Source: Diploscapter coronatus
Taxonomy: Eukaryota; Nematoda; Chromadorea; Rhabditida; Rhabditidae
Direction of reading: 5' to 3'
NCBI GenBank assembly: GCA_964036155.1
Contig: OZ038422.1
Location: 992,001-1,056,000 of the forward strand
DNA: 64,000 nt
The position numbers and the translations under genes were made by a program. Below the pieces are notes generated by a model. It had not been told where the DNA came from and searched no databases. It worked only from the letters and a program-made list of their open reading frames with translations. Below are positions 47,901 to 57,205 of the stretch, piece by piece; position 1 is the first letter of the stretch; every line of letters starts with the position of its first letter.

Positions 47901-48382
47901 GACCATAGAAGGAGTTATCGGGGCACATCACTGCATACCTACCAGTGTCAGCGTTCGCAGCGACGATTCCAGTCAAGACTGGGTCGGAGGTGGTCTGAAG
48001 CAAATGTTTCCAAAATTTAAAAAAAAAAAAAAAAAAAAACAAACAAACAAACAAACAAACAAAACAAAACAAAATAGCTGCTTACGGATTCGATGTAATC
48101 CTTCAACGTCGATAAATCCTCGACAGTTTCTGGATGAGCGATGTGACCCCCGTACTCTTGGCACGCTTCGTCAGCGTCCACCCAGCTGGATGCCATGGGA
48201 GTAACGATTTGAAAACAATGTAACGTGCTATCGGATGTGCTCATCAGAGAGACTCCATTACAAGGGCACTCCGATACCGCTACAATTATCTCTTCTGTTA
48301 ATTAATCAAGTTAATCAAGCTAATTACCTCCATTCAGCCCCAAGTGAAGGAGCAAAAGAGCCAATGGAAGTCCCATTTCCAT
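44978..48382 (-). CDS. Type I membrane protein: C-type-lectin-like ectodomain, mucin-like stalk, proline-rich tail
   Basis: Exons: 48382-48328, 48279-48086, 47994-47863, 47815-47710, 47664-47053, 47010-46829, 46740-46509, 46430-46396, 46350-45962, 45778-45666, 45575-45464, 45418-45283, 45091-44978 (stop TGA). These join in frame to about 803 residues. In order: signal peptide (PLALLLLHLGLNG); a Cys-rich C-type-lectin-like domain, about 20-162 (ASSWVDADEACQEYGGHIAH, YTFDSCLLPSKTLC); a Ser/Thr-rich stalk with a (Asn-Pro)6 run near residue 303; a membrane segment near 355-375 (LLACLLLFLG then LILLLCCHCC); and a Cys-then-Pro-rich cytoplasmic tail of about 425 residues ending in a Gly-rich stretch (VVKAGGGGYDGPTP). 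A secretory surface receptor or adhesion role is inference. The joins of the small exon 46430-46396 (acceptor CACAAAG) and exon 45778-45666 (donor GTGCGG) use weak sites and are the least certain. It is divergent from the G alpha gene. Confidence 0.83.
45118..45259. repeat. Family B palindromic element, copy 3
   Basis: The right end CAGATTTAGGCATCAACAAT and the internal GTGCAAAGTGGTGCG-type motif match the other family B copies; the left end is diverged. It fills the last intron of the lectin-like gene. Confidence 0.75.
45817..45949. repeat. Family A MITE, copy 5
   Basis: Begins GGCTATTTGGAAACCGCG and ends GGTTTCCAAATTTTT. Flanks CTTCTTAC and CTTCTTAT match at 7 of 8 bases. It makes up most of a 183-bp intron; without it about 50 bp remain. 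Confidence 0.8.
48018..48072. repeat. Simple repeat: poly-A followed by (CAAA)n
   Basis: A run of about 20 A is followed by six CAAA/AAAC units and then AAAAC units, inside an intron of the lectin-like gene between its two lectin-like exons. Confidence 0.9.
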
Positions 48383-49345
48383 CAAAGAGCCACCCAAAAT
48401 GAATAGAGTGGGTTTTGAGTTTTTGCTTTTTGTTAGTTTCGGATTTATGTTAGATTTCGAGGATTCATATTATTCGAACATCGGTATCCAGGTAATTCGC
48501 CAGGCAACCCGCCTCCCATCTTTCGAATTTTTATGCGATTTCTAAATTTCAAGATTTATTGCTCTCATTTATCCTCGTCTACAGGAAGATCCTGGAAAAG
48601 TTGAAGGTACGTGCAGAAAACGGTGAAATAGTTTGCTGTGTTAAAAAAAGCAAATTCAAAGATTGCTCGTTTGTTTTTTTTTCTTCGGCCGAAATTTTGC
48701 ACCAGTAGCGCTCTTGAATCCACCCTCGTTGTGCTTTGTAGGCCAGGCAGTTTTCTCTCTGTCCCGAGACAGGTGATTATTTGCCGCTGATTATTGCATA
48801 ATTAAATCGGAGGGAAATAGCGGGGCTTTTGCAGAGGCGGAAAAGATTTTTCTGAAATCGGGGCAGATGGAAAGATGTCGGGGTGCGAAGAGAGAAAATA
48901 TTGTGAAATTCAAAGATAGACGGAGAAAACCCCGTCTATTCATCTGTATCTCTATGTGTGGCTTCTAGCAACTCCTTTCATTTCTTATCGCATTTCTTCA
49001 CGATGTAGCATTTTCCGCGCTTATCCTTCTCGAGGCAGCACAATTTCCTTATATGCCAGTGCACACATCTCCAATTCTCTCGGTGCTCTCGAATTTTCTG
49101 CGATATTTCCTTATCTCTCGATAACCACTTTGTAGCCCCACACACACACCTACAATTTCATCCGAATAGCTATTCCGTGATTTTTCGCGCCCGACTCTTG
49201 CAATTTTCAGCCGCTCACATTTGGCACACAAACAATTCCTCCGGCTTGTTTTTCAGCACGATTTCTCGAGAACGGCGTCCTAAAAATTACCGATTTTTGA
49301 ATTTGGTCCAAAAAATTGAAATTTTCTCGGCAAATTTCATGGAGC
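48383..49345. other. Divergent promoter region, lectin-like gene and G alpha gene
   Basis: About 960 bp between two start codons pointing away from each other, so it must hold both promoters. It contains CACACACAC at 49139-49147 and no exon I can support. Confidence 0.6.
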
Positions 49346-51185
49346 ATGGGTGCTGGTGGCCTGAGAAGTGCAAAAACTTCGCCTGGTGTGAGTTTTTTCC
49401 TTTCTAATTTTTAAAGTCGCTATTTTAGACTAAAATTAAAGTTTTCAGGAACGAGCCTCGAGTAGTAAATCAAAAGCTATCGATCGCGCTCTGTCTAAGG
49501 AAGCTCAAGAGAACATGAAGAAGTTCAAGATCTTGCTACTGGGTCTATAAAATGCGTTGTTTTGTTATTTGTTTTCGTTTAATTTAATTTAGGTGGAAGC
49601 GGGTGTGGGAAAACGACGATATTTAAGCAAATGCGAATTCTCCACCTGAACGGATTTTCCAAAGACGATTCCTTGGCCTATATCTCCGTGGTTCATTCGA
49701 ACTCGATTGAAGCTCTAAGCCAACTTATCGAAGCCTGTGCACTGTATGATTTTGGGCATGATATATCTGTTAAGGTATTTCAATTACCTTATATATGAAC
49801 TATAATAAAAATATAAAAAGATATCGATTTTCAGGAAGATATCGTTCGGTTCGATAAGTTTAAATCGGAGATCACCGATATTGAAACCGTACTGATACCT
49901 TTGAATATTGGAAGGGCTATGGAACGTATTTGGGGGAGTCCCTCCTTGCAACAAGTTTATATGAGGCGATTCGAGTTTCAATTATTGGATTCCGCGAAAT
50001 AGTAGGTTCAACTATGTCTTCCTACTAAAGTTAGAACTGGCCTCTTGTATTCCACACCCACTTTTTTCTTTTCTCCTACCTTCCCTTCCTACATCCTCTC
50101 AAAAGTGGGTGTGGAATACAAAGTCATTCAAATTTGCAGCTTCCTTGACGATCTAAATCGCTTAATAGAGGATAACTATGTACCGACGACGCAAGACATT
50201 TTGCAGTGTCGATTTCGAACAACTGGCATTACAGAAATTACTTTTACCCACAAGAAGGTGGACTTTAGGTTAGTATATCAGCAAAATTAGCGCATAAATA
50301 TTACGAAAATGTCGATATTTTTGCCAATAATAATTTCACCATTTTCGAATGGTCGACGTTGGGGGCCAAAGGAACGAGAGAGGGAAATGGATTCGCTGTT
50401 TCGAAGGCATTGATATGATCCTATTCATCGTCGCGGTTTCTGACTATGACCAACTAGACCCAGAAGACCCGAAATTCGTAAAACCTGTCAATAAAATTAG
50501 GTTTATTTCAATTTTAGACCATTTTTTTTAGAATCGTCTGAAACAGAATTACGAAATATTTAAAGCCGTCGTTCAAAGCGACATTTTCCGTCATGCCTCG
50601 ATAGTGCTGTTCCTGAATAAGTATGATATATTCAAGGAAAAGCTGCATTCATCGCCGCTGTCGAAATGCTGGAAGAGTTATGCCGGTATGTGAATTATAT
50701 TGGTTTTGAACAGTAGTTATACAATTATCGTTATTACATGTAAAATGGAATAGTATCATGTAATAATGATCGAGTTTCATTAGAATGGAAATATTTCGAG
50801 CAAGAAAATCAAATAAAACCAGAAAAACACTTGCATTGGATAGAAATCTAAGTCTTCTTGCACATTATTTCGTATGCAGCGATGTGTAACTATTTTTCCA
50901 AGTCATTTGATTTTGAGGAAACCTGAATTTTTTCCGACATACTTTGAAAATATAGGTGACAATAGCGAGGAGAGTGCGAGAAAATTCGTGGAACGACAGT
51001 TCGAAAGGTGCATAAAAGACAAGACCAAGTTCTATCATTTCGCCACCACGGCTACCGACACGAAGAATATTGAATACGTAAATTTCTTCAACCTTTTCGA
51101 TCTTAAATTAAAATTTTAGGTTTTTGGCTCCGCAATTTCGCATATCGTTAGCGAAAATCTACGCTCGACGGGTTTGCATGAGTAA
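49346..51185 (+). CDS. Heterotrimeric G-protein alpha subunit, divergent (GPA type)
   Basis: Exons: 49346-49387, 49449-49542, 49593-49774, 49835-50001, 50140-50268, 50348-50477, 50532-50685, 50956-51077, 51120-51185 (stop TAA). Phases agree, 361 residues. All G boxes are present: P-loop GGSGCGKTT, switch I CRFRTTG, switch [20 protein letters not shown] and TTATDTKN, with the helical domain between. Oddities: the P-loop departs from GAGESGKST at four positions, the box NKKD reads NKYD, TCAT reads TTAT, and the N-terminus MGAGGLRS keeps Gly2 for myristoylation but lacks the usual Cys3. The C-terminus GLHE lacks the Cys of Gi proteins. These traits fit the nematode-specific chemosensory GPA proteins, which is inference. 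The acceptor of the sixth exon has no AG: the sequence reads CATTTTCGAATGG where TTTCAG-A-ATGG would be expected. Confidence 0.9.
50039..50123. repeat. Family C MITE, copy 3
   Basis: GGCCTCTTGTATTCCACACC mirrored by GGTGTGGAATACAAAG. It forms most of a 138-bp G alpha intron. No clean target duplication was seen. Confidence 0.75.
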
Positions 51186-51194
51186 TTTCATTAG

Positions 51195-51340
51195 GCAACT
51201 TGGAAATCGCAAAACCACGAAACACGAGACATTGAGAAATAGTGTGGGAAAAGAAAACCTATAATTCCCCCGTACTCTACCCTAACCCTATACTGTTATT
51301 AGTTCACGCTATGTCTCGTGTCTCGTGGTTTCCAAATAGC
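51195..51340. repeat. Family A MITE, copy 6, in the G alpha 3' UTR
   Basis: Begins GGCAACTTGGAAATCGC and ends GTGGTTTCCAAATAGC. It starts 9 bases after the G alpha stop codon and ends before the AATAAA at 51410, so it should be transcribed in the 3' UTR. Flanks TTTCATTA and TTTCACTA are a possible 8-bp duplication. Confidence 0.8.
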
Positions 51341-51409
51341 TCATTTCACTAAAATTTCTATTATTTATTAACAAAAATGTACGGGTATTCAAAGTATTGC
51401 TTCACTGCA

Positions 51410-51415
51410 AATAAA
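51410..51415 (+). other. Polyadenylation signal AATAAA of the G alpha gene
   Basis: The hexamer begins 225 bases after the stop codon and beyond the family A element. Confidence 0.5.
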
Positions 51416-52723
51416 GTTTATTTTAAATGAAAATAATTGATAAGGATGATAAGTAAATATTTCAAGAACCTTTCAAACATTTTATAAATATATGTTTTTT
51501 TTTCATATTCGAAAATGTTTGAACTGTGCACTATCAGCTTTGCATTCCGCATTTGATTGACACATTTTCACCGCAACATTTGCGCCTTTATTTGCTAAAC
51601 TTTGGCAGAATCAAAATATGCGATTAATCGTAAATTTCAGCGTGTTCAGGGCACGTAAAAACTCACAATGTTCGTCTCTCGTTTTTATGGCAGACATTCG
51701 ACTTTAAAAGGTTGGAATGGAAGTCAGAAATATCATTTTAGTTTGTTCTCTTGAACTTCATGAACCTTCAGTATCTTGAAATTTCATTCTCATATTATAT
51801 TGCATGCGTAATTTAGGAAAAACGTTATGTCTATAAAATTCGATATTTGCATGAACTATATGCTTTATATATTATTATTTTTCAATATACTAGCTCAAAC
51901 TTTCAGAAGCAATCGGATTAAAATTTTGATTGCCTCGATAAAAATCAAATCCATGTGCGGTTTATTTGCCTTGCTCATTACACAAAGACCCACGACTAAG
52001 TAGCAGCCATTTTATCATTTGAATGTAAGAAAAAAGAATGGACACTCGCATTTCTATATCATGAACCATATGGCGTGTCCAGTATATAATGCTATTTATA
52101 TAAAGAATAAGTATTAAGTGGCGCATATCTTAAGATCAAATAATCTGAGATCATTTTAAATTCCACGCAAGCTTTCATATATATATTTGACATGAGAAAT
52201 CTCTGAATTTTCGCGAATTTTCTTATGAAGATTCAAAAATACTGCGCCACTTTCATAGGCTAAAAGAAAAAAGTGGTGATTCTTCAAAAATTCTTGATAT
52301 CAAGTGTTTAGGCGGTGGTGAATCGAAAGTTTCATTTATTCTGCCAATATTTTTCATCATATTTCTTCGCAAAATTCTTCACACTTGTTCAGTTTTATAG
52401 AATGGATAGAAAGTCGTTCCCTAACGTGGTGATTTTTCACTTTTAGCTCTTAAATTCTCCTTTCCTTAGCGTTATTTCGCGTCTTATAGCAATGTCTCTA
52501 GATCTCTTCGATTTAAGTGCTATTTCAGCGATTCCTCGCATTTCACACAACGACCAAGTTTTCGTAGTTCGCCGTTTCAAGGTAGAGTGTGGACTCGGTT
52601 AGATAGGGAGAACACTATCATCAACCTTATCAAATTATCAACCTAACTTTTTCCCCACCTAATTTCGACGGGGCGCCATTCTTTAAACCGATTTTTCGCC
52701 ATAATCAAAGACCTACTTTAATC

Positions 52724-55700
52724 ATGGCTAGTTCCAACTTTAATAGGATATTTTTGCTATTATTCCTGTTATTCTGTTCTACAGATGCTACATTTAAGAG
52801 TACTATTGTCCATTTTGACATGAAAGGTGTGTTTAAATATTTTAATCTTTTGAATTAGATTTTAGGCGCTCCAGTCAAGATTCCATACTTCAAGCAACTA
52901 CTGGAGTTGATACGAGATTTGGGAGCGACAGGGGCGCTTTTCGAGTGGGAGGTATAGTAGACACTTGATTTTTCATATAACTTCTTTCGCGTATATATTT
53001 TTTAATATATCGTTTTTTCATGATATATGATTTTAGGACATGTTTCCTTTCGAAGGTCAACTAGCGGATGTGCGCAACGGTTTTGCCTACAGCAAAAATG
53101 ACGTCTTAGAGATCCTAAGTTAGTAAGTTAATTTCGATTTTCTTACAAATCATATATTAAACAATATAAAATAGTACCGAAAAGTCTACTGAAATGTTTA
53201 ATAATTTTCAAAATACACAAATTTCTTTAACTCATGCAATACTAGTTGTATTAATAGCGATATGGCATTCTGAAAATAACAAGAGACATCAATTTGCAAT
53301 AAATCTTCCCCGATCCTATTTCACACGATTCGCATATGTGTTGTTGTTGTCATGTATTCCTCAGAAATCCGCAAAAACAGAATATGTAGCAAATCGATAT
53401 ATGAAAAGTGATATAAACGTTTAGACACACGCGCGGATATACCCACATAATGAGATAGTGTGTATTTTCAAGAGCATGCTCTCTCGAAAAGACACATTAT
53501 CTCGTTGTGCGTGTCTAAACATTTACAGTCCTGTATATGAAAGATAATTTTAGCGCCAACACTTTGGGCCTAACTGTGATACCACTGGTTCAAACACTCG
53601 GGCATATGGAGTGGATCTTGAAGACCCAGAAATTTTCGAGGTTTCGCGAAGACTCGAGATATCCAATGGTGAAATTCAAATTTGTAAAATATTGGAAAAC
53701 AATGGATCGTTTTAGGTAACTTGCATAGGGAATTCTGAAGCCGTAGAGCTGATTTTGGACTCGTTGAATCAGGTATGAAATATGTAATTTAGAAAAGTGG
53801 CAACGACAATAATCTAGTAACCCAAATTAATGCAAGTAAGGGAAATAATAGGTTAATACATATTTTTCACACTATACCCATGCGTTATTGCGTTGCTACA
53901 GTTATTACCTTTTCAGGTTGCCTCTGAAATATTTCAGTTTTGAAAAATATTGATTCTTCCAGGTGCTTGAACTCCACTCCAAGTTTCCCATGCCTTACGT
54001 TCATATTGGTGCGGATGAGGTCTTCCAGGTTCGAAATATCAATTCATTTTGGGCCTCATTAACGTTAGTTGCAATGCAACTATAGCGTCTGAACGAGCCC
54101 TTTTTGTGTGTTATTTTCAAGTAGATTTTCTAGATCGGCGTGTGTGAAGCAGATAAGTACATTTTGCCGATAAAATATGGAAATGACACGAAAAAAATGA
54201 TGTTCGATCATTTGAAAAACGTCGCGATCAACGTTACGATGAAATACGGGAATACCAAGGTTTCTTAAGTCATAATTATTAACACAATTTCGTTGTTTTT
54301 TACGAATCTAAAAATTATTAATTTGTGGATTAAAGGGTTCACAGTAATTATCGTTCTCTTTTCTGAGAAATAGTATGGAGAAGCGAAAAGGTGGTAACTA
54401 TAAGGCGCCGATTAAAATAATCCGAAATCTTGGTGATTAGAAATCATTTTGTTCAGGTTCTAGCCTGGTTCGACCTCTTTAAAGGTGTCGATTCGGAGTT
54501 GATCCAGTCTTTTGATCTCGGAAAGCTCATAATTCCTGTGGTCTGGAAGTACACACCAGAATTGGACCCGGTAGGGAAACTATGGAGTTTGATTAGAAGA
54601 AAATTGAAGACACCCCACAAATTTATTCATTCAAATTTTCCAAAGTTTACTTTTTTTGGATGACTCGTTTTTTTACAATTTATATATTGATTATAAATTG
54701 AATTCAGTATTTGCCCAGAAAAATGTGGATCGATTTATCGCGTTCGTTCCCAGAGGTGTGGGGTGGAAGCGCGTTCAAAGGTAACATCTCGGAGAGAATA
54801 AAGGTGGCTAATTTTTGTTGAAATAAGGAGCCGACGGCTCGAACCAAATTTGGAACCGAATCAAGCCCTACCTTCAGAACAACAAAGAATGGTTAGCCGA
54901 TTATTATTTTGTTTAATAAAACATTTTTAAAAAAAATAGCACAAACACAGCGCGCTCTTGCAAGTTAATTTTGAAGTATTGTATGATGCTTACAACTTAC
55001 TAATCGAGTAGATCGCTTTAGTTTGAAGATAAAATACGCATAATTAGCTTTTTCGAGTTGAATCGAGGGTTAATCGATAGTTATCATCTTATTTAAGGCA
55101 TACAATCAATGTTCGCGTTAGTTTTTCCTTCTCAGTAGTAAAATTTGTAACGTTCCGAGAGGGCATTTTAACGTGAATTCGAAAAAGTGCACTTCTAAGC
55201 GTGAATAAATTGTGTGAATGGTTGTGCGTCATGTTTTGACCACTTTAAAAACAAAGCAAAATGCGGACATTTTGTTGGGAAGGCAAGAGGGGGACAATTG
55301 AGAGTGAAAATGAAAGGACGCGCGCAATACGACGTTTAGAAGACGTTCTTCGGCATGTAATAAATCATAAACCGAAGAAAAATGCAAACGATTTCGATTC
55401 AAAGTTTAAGAAAAATGGGCGAAAAATATGATTATGGTCATAAACGAAGAGAAAAATGAACAGAAATGCTATTTCGGCTATAAATGAACATGAAAACCAA
55501 CTCTTGCAATATTTAAGCTAAGCTTTTCAAGAAAGTTTCTTTAAATATAATTTTAGACGAGGATCTTTAAAATATGCTAATTTTATCGATTTAGGTTCAT
55601 GCAATACCTCAAATACTCGGAATATTTCACCGACTTTCATGGAATCATCCTCACCGGGTGGCAAAGGTGTTTTCGTTTTTGTTGAACAATTTAAAAACTT

Positions 55701-56529
55701 GAAGATTTCAAAGATACGACCATTTTGCGGGACTTTGCGAATTATGGCCGACATCCATTACTTCGCTAGCGTTGAACATCAAAATTGTCAATAATTTTAT
55801 ATTATCAGGTTCAATATTTGACCATTCGAATGTTTTTTGTAAAAAAAACTTTTAGAAGCGGATGAACTATTGATCTTAAAGGTCCTTCAATGCCCGGGAA
55901 CTACAACTTTAAAGAATCTGATTTCGAATACCGATAATTGTCATTTTCCAGGTAAATTTCGAAAATACAAAAAAAAAAAAACATCAATAATTTCGAAACT
56001 TAGGCTACAAAGTAAGGGACGCAGTAAAGCAATTTATCACAATAAAGGCCTTCTTCGATAACTCGTCGTGGATTCATAATCGGTTGTTTTTATTCAACTA
56101 AAAATTTGACTTTATTATTGGAATATTTTAGCGAATTCGGCTGGTTACGGAATTCTCATATGAAGCTAAACGCGAGCAATCCATATTATATCGATGCAGT
56201 TGGGGGCGCTTACAATCGAACTATCATTCAGCTCAATAAAAATATGGCTAATTTAAAGTACTCCATATATCTAATTAAATGTCTATTTTACTTTTTTAGA
56301 AAATCGATGAACGATGTTTATTTTCGGGATGTGGCGATCGAATTTATCACTGATAATGTTATGCCTTTCTATGAGGATTTAAAACAGCGGTATGTGTGTT
56401 AACATATATAACATTTTATTTAAATGTTTTTCAAAATTTAGCTTACAAAGCGTACAAAATATCGACCAAGTAAAAACGTACGAGCCTAGGCCCTGGTTCG
56501 GAAATGAAATAACGATTTCAGACGGTTGA
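52724..56529 (+). CDS. GH20 beta-hexosaminidase, hexosaminidase D type
   Basis: Seventeen exons: 52724-52826, 52866-52951, 53037-53122, 53554-53668, 53716-53772, 53963-54028, 54134-54259, 54457-54570, 54708-54780, 54828-54891, 55595-55666, 55714-55808, 55856-55951, 56004-56082, 56132-56257, 56300-56389, 56442-56529 (stop TGA). All phases agree, 511 residues. The chain follows human HEXD: IVHFDMKGAPVKIPYF, EWEDMFPFEG, VIPLVQTLGHMEWILK, HIGADEV, VWGGSAFKGA, GIILTGWQRYDHF, LCELWPTS. The Asp-Glu of GADEV is the catalytic pair of GH20 enzymes, which remove terminal GlcNAc/GalNAc by substrate-assisted catalysis. A hydrophobic N-terminus (IFLLLFLLFCSTDA) looks like a signal peptide, unlike cytosolic vertebrate HEXD. 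C. elegans hex-2 to hex-5 belong to this subfamily, and I cannot choose among them. The acceptors of exons 10 (AAATAAG) and 12 (TTTCAAAG) are atypical. Confidence 0.95.
53421..53527. repeat. Palindromic element in hexosaminidase intron 3
   Basis: Arms GTTTAGACACACGCGCGG and GTTGTGCGTGTCTAAAC, with inner ATAATGAGATAGTGTG mirrored by CACATTATCTCGTT. The adjacent ACAGTCCTG and GAAAG motifs recur at 40635-40669, beside an unpaired arm (GTGTGCGTATCTAAAC) in an NDRG intron. Confidence 0.75.
54054..54103. repeat. Family D remnant (internally deleted)
   Basis: GGGCCTCATTAACG, TAGTTGCAATGCAACTA and GTCTGAACGAGCCC are the outer ends of family D joined together, with the whole middle missing. It lies in a hexosaminidase intron. 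Confidence 0.65.
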
Positions 56530-56607
56530 CAATTGAAATTTGAGAAAATTCGTAGATTTTAGACGTAAATTGCGTTTTTGTAAATGTTGTTTTTCTATCG
56601 TTGAGAG

Positions 56608-56706
56608 GGATCTTTTGTATTTCACACCTACTTTTTGAGGAGAGAATAGTGGAGAAAGGTAGGGGAGAAGAAAAAAAGTGGATGTGGGTGTGAAATACAG
56701 GGGGCC
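56608..56706. repeat. Family C MITE, copy 4, with 8-bp flanking duplication
   Basis: GGATCTTTTGTATTTCACAC mirrored by GTGTGAAATACAGGGGGCC. It is flanked by perfect 8-bp repeats GTTGAGAG (56600-56607 and 56707-56714). Confidence 0.85.
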
Positions 56707-56907
56707 GTTGAGAGTGTATGGCACTTGTGAAAAGCTTTAACTTATTTTTTCAATTAAAAGGATAAAATATTAAAATTAAAGCCTGAATGTACATTGTATA
56801 TGAATGAAAATATTCATAAATTCATAAAATATCAAATAATTCGCAAATTTGGAGAAATCTGCTTCTATTTTTAGTTTGATGGCTATTTTTAACAGCGATC
56901 TGGAAGA

Positions 56908-56998
56908 GTAGTTACATTCGTTACATGCAAAGTAGTATAGGAAGTGAATATTTGCATTGCCATTCCTTATGATGTTTCGCATATAACGATGTAACTTC
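56908..56998. repeat. Family G palindromic element, copy 3
   Basis: Ends GTAGTTACATTCGTTACATG and CATATAACGATGTAAC form a degenerate inverted repeat, matching the copy at 38071-38174. Confidence 0.65.
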
Positions 56999-57205
56999 TT
57001 TTTTTCTAAATTACTATTTTAGCATTTAGAATTCGAGCAGAGTTTCACTTTTGTTTATTTACGAGAGTTATCATTGTAGAGACGAAGTTCGTTTTATACG
57101 GAATTGAGATATTTTGGCAAAGTGAAGTAAGTAGCTCTCTCATTAACCTTGTTACAAAACTTCTCATCTCTGGACAAAACGCCCTGCACCAGCCTTATTG
57201 AGTTT

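Larger units (their letters stand above)
51186..52723. other. Intergenic region between G alpha and hexosaminidase genes
   Basis: The G alpha 3' UTR contains a family A element and AATAAA at 51410-51415. After that comes AT-rich DNA without supported exons, and the promoter of the hexosaminidase gene on the same strand. Confidence 0.55.
56530..57205. other. Convergent intergenic region, hexosaminidase and transporter genes
   Basis: Short 3'-to-3' spacer holding one family C and one family G element. A minus-strand AATAAA lies at 57054-57059, about 150 bases past the transporter stop. Confidence 0.55.

Noticed and set aside
47683..48204. 173-codon open frame on the + strand
   Set aside because: It is antisense to three exons of the lectin-like gene and crosses a poly-A/(CAAA)n tract that gives a run of Lys, Gln, Thr and Asn.
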